A stretch of 64,000 bases of DNA from positions 434,001 through 498,000 of the forward strand of contig OZ316897.1 of the NCBI GenBank assembly GCA_973895155.1, written 5' to 3'. Below the pieces are notes generated by a model. That model ran no database searches. It saw only the letters and a list, made by a program, of their open reading frames with translations, and was not told the DNA's origin. Source of the DNA: Marsupella aquatica. Lineage: Eukaryota; Marchantiophyta. Positions 57,001 through 64,000 of this stretch are shown here, piece by piece (position 1 is the first letter of the stretch; each line of letters begins with the position of its first letter). The position numbers and the translations under genes are program-made.

Positions 57001-57520
57001 CAGGTATCTCAAGGGTACCCAGGACTATGGATTACTATTTGATAACAAATCAGATAGAACGTTGGTTGGCTATGTAGATTCTGACTATGGAGGCTGTCTG
57101 GATACAAGGAGGTCTACAACTGGGTTTGTATTTACTCTTGGAGGAGGATGCATCAGTTGGAAATCTACCTTGCAAAAGTGCATATCTCAGTCTACTATAG
57201 AAGCAGAGTATGTTGCAGTAGCAGAAGCAGCAAAGGAAGCAATTTGGTTGGACAAGTTGATCGCGGAGATGGGTTTAGAGCATGGCAAAATGACTCTAAA
57301 CTGTGATAGTCAGAGTGCTCTTCACTTGGCTGCTAACCAGGTGATGGATAGCAGGGTGAAGCACATTGATATCAGGTACCATTTTATCAGGCAAGCAGTG
57401 TCTGATAAAACTTTTGAGCTAGTCAAGATTGATGGAAAGCTCAATCCCGCTGATGCCTTTACCAAAGTGATTCCTTTGGAGAGTTTCTCAAGACACCGTG
57501 CTACTTTGCAGGTTTTGTAG
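54007..57520 (+). pseudogene. Copia copy 2 pol (protease, integrase, RT, RNase H), broken
   Basis: The protease active site reads WILDSACTFH just after the gag stop. Next come the GAG-pre-integrase module (LGHMSEKG), the integrase (HSDVWGP, IDDYSRYVWIYF, SDNGGEYS), RT (SKWIYKLKD, QMDVVTAFLYG, IYVDDMLIVA) and RNase H (YVDSDYGG, IEAEYVA). Frame changes lie near 54400, 54930 and 55530. TAG stops at 55776-55778 and 56130-56132 stand where the related element has CAG (Gln). A MITE splits the RT end at 56395, and removing it with one 8-bp duplication restores the frame. Confidence 0.9.
56395..56691 (+). mobile_element. MITE, 297 bp, CTCGGGGG ends, 8-bp target duplication
   Basis: The element starts CTCGGGGGTCTCAC and ends GTGAAACCCCCGAG, near-perfect 14-base inverted ends. 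CTCTGATA is duplicated at 56387-56394 and 56692-56699. Excision in silico restores the reading RNSDTGQL of the reverse transcriptase. It has no coding capacity. The 8-bp duplication fits hAT or a few other DNA-transposon groups; the TIR sequence does not tell me which. Confidence 0.92.
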
Positions 57521-57722
57521 TTGTAGTGCAAGTAGAGTTATTTAGCAATGTGTGACTATTTGTATGTGGATTCCTCATTCATGTTTGGCTACGGCTTAGT
57601 TCTAGTTAACCCTTAGTTAACCCTTGTGGTTTTTAGGGGGAGACCTGGTTTGGTGATTGTCTAGAACTTCCCGCTGAGGATTCCATATGGTAGCATTTAG
57701 TCTAGTCCCCAAGACAAGAGTC

Positions 57723-57731
57723 AAGGGGGAG
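57723..57731 (+). promoter_or_regulatory. Polypurine tract of Copia copy 2
   Basis: AAGGGGGAG precedes the 3' LTR by two bases. This is the position and composition expected of the plus-strand primer. Confidence 0.85.
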
Positions 57732-57733
57732 TT

Positions 57734-58077
57734 TGTTAGATATTGCTCTAGTCTTGTGACTCATGAGCTAACCACAGTTAGTCTAACTCGGGTTAGGACT
57801 TAGCTAATGTTAGCGGTAGTGCTGTTGTGCATATAGCCAGGGCTGATGCCAGACCCTGGTGGAACTTAGGCTCATTGTTACGGAGCTAGTTGAGAGATAG
57901 GGAGAGCTTGTGCTGTGGATGCTTGGTATGGCCGGTCGGCCTAGAGTGCAGTAAAGCTCTTGTGTGTTCCCGTGGACGTAGCCTCATGTGGAGGTGAACC
58001 ACGTATCTCTCTGTGTCGACTCTTGTGCGTTGGATGGTTCATGAGCTTGCCGTTGCGAATGTCGTCTATGCTCAACA
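57734..58077 (+). repeat. 3' LTR of Copia copy 2
   Basis: A 344-bp partner of the 5' LTR with six transitions and no indels or transversions seen. It is followed by the target duplication GGGGA at 58078-58082. Confidence 0.95.
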
Positions 58078-58602
58078 GGGGATTGGGACGGGTAGTGTAC
58101 GGCGCCCCGAGAAAGTGGGGGAGCATTGACTTGAAGTAGATTTAACTTGGGGTCTGATGGAACATGGTTCTTACTAGGTGAACAGTTCACTTTCTCATTT
58201 CTCATTATCTCATTTCTCATTAGGTGAACAGTTCATTTGCTTTTAGGTGAACAGGTACTTAGAGAACAGTCCTAGATGAACAATAGAACCCAAGACACAG
58301 GATGCTTATTTTTAATGATTTTTTTATTTTTAATGTCATCTTGTGTAAAGGCAAACCAAAGCTCAGATGGACCGAATGCATGAACACGCGGTCTCCAATG
58401 GACTTTACATACGTGACAGTAAAATGAAATCACATAAATACATGATCATATACCCAATCATATAGTATGGATGGACAGACTGACTTTTTGGTAGCCATAA
58501 TTAGGAATCCGTCAGTGCTGGGCACCTTGGAACACGCACAATCCTTACCGCTATATTGCCCCTCCTATGCTGAGAAACACTCTCGACCATGACCACAAAG
58601 GT

Positions 58603-58857
58603 CTCAAGGGTCTCATTATAAGGGGGCATCCCCATCACCTGCAACATTATTAGGCCTCAAACCCCTAAAATGTAAGACCTATAAAGTCCAAAATTTTGAT
58701 TAAAAAGACCCTATTGGACTTATAAGTCTCAAAATTGGATTTAAAAGACCTTATTATTCTTCTAAGCAAATTCTTAAGTCTTCTCTTAAAACCAATAAAA
58801 TGGCCCTATCTTTCGTCGCACGTGATGTGTCATTTTTGTGGAAGTGAAGCCCCCGAG
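58603..58857 (+). mobile_element. MITE, 255 bp, same family, 8-bp target duplication
   Basis: It starts CTCAAGGGTCTCATTATA and ends GTGAAGCCCCCGAG. ACAAAGGT is duplicated at 58595-58602 and 58858-58865. The interior shares AAAAGACCCTATT, CTTATAAGTCTCAAAATTG and CCCTATCTTTCGTCGCAC with the copy at 56395-56691. Confidence 0.9.
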
Positions 58858-58879
58858 ACAAAGGTCTCTGGGATGAATC

Positions 58880-59690
58880 ATAAGGTAAGGAGCTCTGTCA
58901 TGGAGTTGAAAGTTTGTGAGTGCAAAGAGTGGCAAGTGGGGTGGCAAGAGATGGGTTTTCCTTGTATTTATGCAGTGAAGTTTTGTCAAAACTTAATTAT
59001 GAAAAGGCTTACATAATTGATGACATATGGAAAGCTAGGAACCAGGTGCGGTGTTCAATCCCCTATTATGCTTACCCACATACATTTGTCATTGGAACAT
59101 CCACTATTACCCAATGTTATTTTCCAATCCACTAATTACCGTTTGTTTACCTGGATACAGGTTCTTGCTTACATGGTCAATCTGCCACCTGTTTCCTGAG
59201 TGCTTTGAAGGTACATGATAACTGCATTAAGCCTTTGATAGTACCAACAGATAAGAAGATGAGTAAGTCCGTAAAAAGGAAGGCATCCCGGTAAGTACAA
59301 CCAGTTCTTAGAATAAACTTCTGGAATTCTTTAAGGAAGATTGTCCCATCTCATACCTAATTATACATTAATATCTCTTAAACTTGACTTGTAACATTTG
59401 AATGTGCAGGTTTGAGAGAACTATAGCAAATGAGGGCCTTGCAGCAAAACAACATCAGAAGTGCTCAATTTGCCATAAGGAGGGTCATAATAGTCGGGGT
59501 TGTGTTGCACCCCATCAGACTGCACAACTCCAAATGCATAGGTCTAGTGATTTTTTGCGAGTTTGTGTCGTTCATACTATGGAGAGGGAGATGGTAGAGG
59601 CCAGATGGGTGTTTTGGGACTCATGTCCAACACCAAAATTGAGTTTCTCACAATGGTATGAAGAGATGTTTCCAAGCCACGTAGTGTAAA
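58880..59690 (+). pseudogene. Remnant of a MULE/FAR1-type transposase C-terminus (SWIM plus zinc knuckle)
   Basis: A segment near 58905-58975 reads VCECKEWQVGWQEMGFPC, resembling a SWIM finger (C-x-C...C-x-H) whose last ligand position is Tyr instead of His. After frame changes, 59402-59689 begins with an exon-like stretch after an AG and holds a zinc knuckle KCSICHKEGHNSRGC. SWIM followed by such a knuckle is the usual end of MuDR/MULE transposases and related FAR1 proteins. The catalytic core is not visible. The copy is broken. Confidence 0.45.
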
Positions 59691-60082
59691 TTCAAGAAGT
59701 GCAAGTCAGGCAAAAATTGAGACTTTGGAACCCTCAACTATGAAAATGATATAAACTGACATGAAACTTTTTACAAACTACTTAGGCATTAATAACATGG
59801 AGAGTCATATGGGTGCACCTAAAGTTCTTGTGATGTGCATTGAAATAAAGTGTGTAGTGAACAATCCAACAAAGCACAGCAGATAAATGAACCCTAAACT
59901 TTATTTATTGATAAATGGCTCATAGGATTTGGGTTAAGGGGAAAATTTTGCTAATTTCAACCCTAAACTATTTCCCTCGTACACTCCGCAAACAGAGTAA
60001 ATATGCATCTGGCTTGTAAAATAGTCTATCAAAATACCCTAAATCTTGCAAGCGGCTCCGCAGAGCAAAAACATCATCAATG

Positions 60083-60575
60083 TCACTCATTGAAATTTTG
60101 GGACCATACACAAATGACATGTTTCCCACATAAAAGTTTTGTTTCCTTGGGCAATCCCGATTTCATGGGTTTGACATGTGAGGTACTCACTTTTGCATCA
60201 AGGGCAAGACCTTGTTTGACCACTACAGTGGCCACTTTGGCCCACTCTTCATCTACTTGGTCTCTATCCACAAAAATCAGCCACTTCCCATTCAAAACAT
60301 TATAATGTGCTTGGGCCAGGTTTTCTATATCACATGTGGTGAGCCTTCCTCGAGAGGTTAGACACAGGTTCTCCCAAGATGCTAGTAAACCTGCTGTGTC
60401 AACCTCATGGTCGGTTTTTTGGCAAAATTGGTCAAAACAGTTACTTAACCATTCTCAATGGTCATATGGGATACAAGAGGGCTTCCATTCCTCAATGAAT
60501 TGAGAAATAATTTGCAAGTCACTATCAAAGTGAACAACACCATATGCACAGTTTCCTTTGTCCAAGCTATCCTAC
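60083..60575 (-). pseudogene. DUF1917/UPF0696 (BLES03-like) fragment with one in-frame stop
   Basis: A minus-strand frame ends at 60083. It reads GKWLIFVDRDQVDEEWAK, then ALDAKVSTSH and HVICVWSQNF, a pattern I associate with the DUF1917/UPF0696 family (conserved GKW...F, VD..W and AKVS). The same frame extends upstream through LLASWENLCL and, beyond one TGA near 60459, VVHFDSDLQIISQFIEEW. The single stop suggests a recent pseudogene or a sequence error. The family assignment is from memory. The molecular function of the family is unknown to me. Confidence 0.42.
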
Positions 60576-60828
60576 AAAAAATTTGAGGGTCATGCTCATT
60601 GTTCAAGAATTTTCATTGGACATATATATTGTAGAAGTTCATTTGACTCTTTAAACACCTTCCAACAGACGATTCCCCATGGAAGGTACTTGGGAAGTCC
60701 CTTGCAATTGCATGGAGCCAAGTTTTGTCCGTGTTTAGGAGTCTGAGTGCCCAAATGGAGATTTTGTACAATTAGTGTGGATTGCTGAAAAGAAAGAAAA
60801 GCTAGATTTATGGAGAGAGAGAAAGTCT

Positions 60829-61075
60829 TTGGGGGGGATCACTATATGAAGGGTCATACATCACGTGCGACGGTTTGGGTAATTTATGACCCCCCTAAGT
60901 CACTTTCTATAAAGTTGTATGGCACCAATCATGTGATGACACTATGCATTTTGCAATTAAACAACCCTATATTTCCATTGAAGACTTAATAAGTTTTCCG
61001 CCAAAACCATTCAAATGGCCCTATACTTTGTCGCACATGATATGCCACTTCCATGGAAGTGACCCCCTCCCCCAA
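60829..61075 (+). mobile_element. Diverged MITE-family relative
   Basis: Left end TTTGGGGGGGATCACTATATG, right end GGAAGTGACCCCCTCCCCC, with an internal ATGGCCCTATACTTTGTCGCACATGATATGCCAC. It is clearly related to the copies at 56395 and 58603. I could not define an 8-bp duplication because the flanks are homopolymeric. Confidence 0.6.
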
Positions 61076-62924
61076 AAAAAAACATCAGTTTCCTATCACT
61101 AAAGCACAGGTCCCAAGTGACCACAAGACATTGTCAGTTGCACCAACCCTGCACCAACCCTACACCAACCCTACACCTTTACAAGCCAGATTGGAGTTTT
61201 ATAAAATTTTAATCTTCCATCTAGCAATTGCATGTACGGGATAGTTTTTGCCTTGTCAATGTCAGAGCATTGGGCAGCAAGACTGGATTTGCCTTTTCAA
61301 TGTCAATGCTTCTGGCAGCAAAATCCACAACATTATTTTTTGCTTTTCAATCAACAACAGGATCAATCCACTCAAGATCAATATTGGCTGGTTGGATGGA
61401 GCTACTGGATTAAGGCCCAATGTTCACAGATGTCCTTCCATTAATTTTAGCAAGGCACTTCAAGCTAGGACTGACGGCTGAGTGCTAGGTGGACGATAGT
61501 GATTCCTTTGTATATATCACAGTGCCCAGAGCAGAGCAAGAAAGACTCCACTGAACAACATTTTCTCTCCATATTCTTGCTTGAGAATAGACAATAACTA
61601 CATTCCAGATTTCTTGAGTCTAATCTCTCTTGAAGTCTCCCCCCAAGCAGGTGCAGCATTAACACTTTTCTTTGACAGTCTCCCGAAGCTGGTGGGGCAC
61701 ACACACACTAATTTTTCAAGCACTATATACAAAATTTCTGCTGAAGCAGACCCATGAACGGCAGATTGATTAAGTGTTGAGAACGAGGCCCACCTGTCAG
61801 CTTGGTGAATGTGTTTGATACCTTTTGTTTGCAGTTGTATTTCCTACTGATGTCAACTCAAAGTTGACCCTGAGACCACATGACAAGGAAACGCTGAAAT
61901 TTCTGTGAACACAATTCACTAGCAATTGACAATGTTGAAAAAATTCTGCCACAATGCAGGTGTTGAGGGGCACAATCTTTCACATGTAGGTGACAAGTTT
62001 TCACAAAGTAAAACCGGCTACAACGGACTGAAAACCGGCTAGAATGGACAGATTCCCTACTGTAGCCGGTGTGCACTTATGTACAGGTCACAATCTGAAC
62101 GGAATTGTAACAAGTGTTATGTCAGCTTTTCCTGATTATCGCTTTGGTCAATTGGGGTTCTCAAAGTTCACAAGGGCTTTTTGACAAAGTGCTTGGTCCA
62201 TCCGGGCTAGCCAGTCCATCCAAGCAAAAAGTGTAAAATAATTTTTAAAAACCATGTTCTTTGTTTTTTGACAAATCACAACACAATTTAGCATTCACTG
62301 ATAGCAAATGCACTCAATTATAGGTAACTAAGGATGTTGAATATTTAATCTGACTGGCTAGTAGACAAATTAAGGGTGAATACAAAATAGAATCCATGTA
62401 TCATATCTGACCAAAGAATTTGGGTTTGAAAAGTTCTCATCATAGCATGTTAAACCCAATCCATATACTTAGTTGTTTGGAAAGCTTTCATTGATCTGTC
62501 ACGAGCCCAAAAATATTGAAAATTGACTTAGATACGGTCAAATTAGTGGCAAACAAGACTGGCAGGAAGCAAGGTGCACAATAGGATTGTTGCCCTGGAG
62601 AAGGAAAGCCCCTTTTAAATTTGTATTACAAGGTACAAAACTTGTCTTCTAAAATAATGGTAGCACTTATCTTCTTGACATGCTGCTGTTTTAAGTTTTG
62701 TGGCTTTGGTTGAGGCCTTTGTAGCAAAGCCATGTTGTGATGAAAACAGCTCCAATATAAATCTCAGTCTGTGTAGTTCATTATTTGAAACACGCATGGT
62801 CTGTGATCAAAGAACCAGTTCATTTGTGAACTCAATCATATATATATTTGTGAATTTGTACATATGTATATATCATACATATATACAAGGCCAAAGTACA
62901 AAGGCAACAAACCTAGCTGGAGAC
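61076..62924. other. Intergenic; no gene recognised
   Basis: A short CCTACACCAACC-type repeat stands at 61140-61180. A small diverged duplication (TTTTCAATGTCAATGCTTCTGGCAGCAAA-like) lies at 61250-61330. A TATATATCAC element at 61510 is followed by a CAGAGCAGAGCAAGAAAG region that could belong to an old LTR. Nothing else is supported. Confidence 0.4.
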
Positions 62925-63060
62925 ATGGTCCCAATGGCCAAAAACCCAATAAAGGGGGGAAAGGGTGAAGACCCAAAGGAGACCAAAGAGGCCCCACCAC
63001 AATCCTAAGGGTCCCAGGCACCACAGACGAACAAAAAGCCTTGTACAGGAAAGAATTAAG
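62925..63060 (-). mobile_element. LINE 3' tail
   Basis: The segment contains AAACCCAATAAAGGGGGGAA, GAAGACCCAAAGGAGACC and AAAGAGGCC, shared with 49840-49900. A TATATATGTAC-type run stands at its 3' side (62840-62890). It lies in the same orientation as the LINE coding end at 63716-64000 and may be the same insertion. Confidence 0.5.
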
Positions 63061-63585
63061 TGCTGAGTTGAGTCATTTGGTGCAGCAGTAGCATTCAATT
63101 TCCTGGGTGATGATTCAAGAGAGTCAGAGTAGTTGGTAGTGTCAGTTTCCTCAGTAGACAAAAGTGCAGCTCGGTCCTCCCACCAAGTTGATGTCAGCCT
63201 CATTCAACTTTAAGCATAAGTTTACCCAACTCACCCTTCAGGCTTGTCAAGTGCACTATAGTTATAGGAAACTTTTGGTAAGAAAATTATAGAGTATGAG
63301 CTTCCACAAACATGTCACATTAGAGTTTTCCCTAAAGTGCCAGAAGGCAGGTGAGTCGTCCCTCATTCTGACTTGGGTTCAGGGTGAGTTAAGGTTCCAA
63401 CCTGATATGATTGAACTGCAGCATGTTGGATGATGGGGTCAAATTGCACAAATTGTTCAATGATGGGGTCAAATTGCACCATAAACCCTAAGTCACCTAG
63501 AGTTCTTGTGTTCTACTTCATGAGCTCCCAAACATTGTGAGCTGCCACAGACGTCACAGGTTGCCATGGATTTTAGAGTCAGGAG

Positions 63586-63741
63586 CTTCATTGAATTGAT
63601 TGAAGTTTACTTTTGGGATTGACAGTATTGGTGAACTGATGTGTATTCCAGTTGACAGGAGCTTCATTCAATTGATTCAAGTTTACTTTTGGGACTAACA
63701 GTATTGGTGAGAGCTTCATTGAATTGATTGAAGTTTCCAGA
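63586..63741. repeat. Minisatellite with GAGCTTCATTSAATTGATTSAAG units
   Basis: Three consecutive units begin at about 63587, 63659 and 63714. They share AGCTTCATTGAATTGATTGA, and the first two also share TTTACTTTTGGGA and ACAGTATTGGTGA. Their spacing is about 72 and 55 bases. The array overlaps the end of the LINE frame, so it grew from LINE sequence. Confidence 0.85.
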
Positions 63742-64000
63742 TGTGCCAGCAGAGAATAGCCCTGAGTAGATGCCAGAGTTTTGCTGGGATGTCCCACGTT
63801 TCCGGAAGTGCAGCCCCGACAAAGATGTAAACAGGTTGGAGCAAGACCTGGCCTCCCTGAGTGAAAGCGCATTGTTGAAGTGTGTCTTGTGCCCATCTCC
63901 AAACCACTTGTGACACTGGGCACTCAAAGATACAGTGAACAATATCTTCGTGTTGGTTCACCTCGCATCTGGTGCACCAGGTAAGCGGATCAATGGGTGG
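63716..64000 (-). CDS. LINE ORF2 C-terminal end with RT zinc-binding domain, partial
   Basis: The frame enters from beyond the window. It reads CTRCEVNQHEDIVHCIFECP then SQVVWRWA, the zf-RVT pattern (C-x2-C...H-x4-C) found at the C-terminus of plant L1-type LINE reverse transcriptases. It ends in WHIWKLQSIQ and a stop at 63716. The reverse transcriptase core must lie outside. Within the window the frame has no lesion. Confidence 0.8.
   Translation of the reverse strand, partial: PPIDPLTWCTRCEVNQHEDIVHCIFECPVSQVVWRWAQDTLQQCAFTQGGQVLLQPVYIFVGAALPETWDIPAKLWHLLRAILCWHIWKLQSIQ

Larger units (their letters stand above)
51097..58077 (+). mobile_element. Complete-length Ty1/Copia LTR retrotransposon copy 2 (degenerate)
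   Basis: Two 344-bp LTRs flank the element, and the target site GGGGA is duplicated at 51092-51096 and 58078-58082. Order: 5' LTR, primer-binding site, 1.5-kb leader, gag, protease, integrase, reverse transcriptase, RNase H, polypurine tract, 3' LTR. The LTRs differ at six positions, all transitions. The coding region carries at least four in-frame stops, three frameshifts and a 297-bp MITE insertion, so the copy is dead but structurally whole. Confidence 0.95.
50191..58153. mobile_element. MULE-type non-autonomous element with long inverted ends, split by a Copia insertion
   Basis: The 9-base word CTGATGGAA stands at 50182-50190 and again at 58154-58162. The ends begin ACCCCAAGTTAAATCTA and are inverted repeats of each other. 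The left arm (50191 to about 50344) pairs with 58153-58083 continued at 51096 to about 51016, once the Copia element and one copy of its duplicated GGGGA are removed. That gives a terminal inverted repeat of about 150 bases and an original element of about 977 bp. A 9-bp target duplication and long terminal inverted repeats are the marks of Mutator-like elements. The interior has no transposase, so movement would need another element. Confidence 0.85.

Noticed and set aside
61465-61704. LTR-like stretch with TATATATCAC and CAGAGCAGAGCAAG
   Set aside because: No second LTR, primer site or target duplication could be found within the window.

Overview
The window looks like nuclear DNA of a land plant, most likely a non-seed plant and plausibly a moss. 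The pointers are a very long intron-poor DYW-type PPR editing factor with moss-style repeats, an LRR receptor kinase, a secreted polyamine oxidase split by short GT-AG introns, and plant Ty1/Copia, LINE-like, MULE, MITE and SINE elements. The species cannot be fixed from the sequence. Two 100-base N runs (2734-2833 and 26415-26514) are assembly gaps.

Layout. 0.6-1.3 kb: a PEBP-family gene (minus). 2.7-7 kb: an assembly gap, a G-rich simple repeat, and two oppositely oriented AT-rich arrays around a retroelement fragment. 7.9-12.2 kb: an LRR receptor kinase gene (plus) with one intron and a one-base loss late in the kinase domain. 13.8-17.8 kb: an apparently intact nine-exon FAD amine oxidase of the polyamine oxidase type (minus). 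22.1-26.4 kb: a decayed Copia element (minus) running into the second gap. 27.1 kb: a SINE with a perfect 15-bp target duplication. 28.7-29.6 kb: a two-exon cupin gene (minus). 30.5-40 kb: retroelement debris, a GC-rich block that may be organellar, tandem repeats and gene fragments. 40.2-43.5 kb: the PPR-DYW gene (plus). 45.4-49.05 kb: an intronless reading frame (minus) joining a stonustoxin-type MACPF/CDC-like region, a zinc-binding region and a P-loop GTPase, interrupted by one frameshift. 50.2-58.15 kb: nested transposons. 58.6-64 kb: another MITE, MULE-like and DUF1917-like gene remnants, and a LINE running off the end.

The cellular genes are separate plant transcription units and show no operon logic. 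The most unusual one is the SNTX-like/GTPase fusion, an architecture known to me from fungi and animals rather than plants. It sits in contiguous sequence between a plant PPR gene and plant transposons, which argues against simple contamination. The 50-58 kb region gives a readable order of events: a MULE-type element (9-bp target duplication) was entered by a Copia element (5-bp duplication), which was then entered by a small MITE (8-bp duplication).
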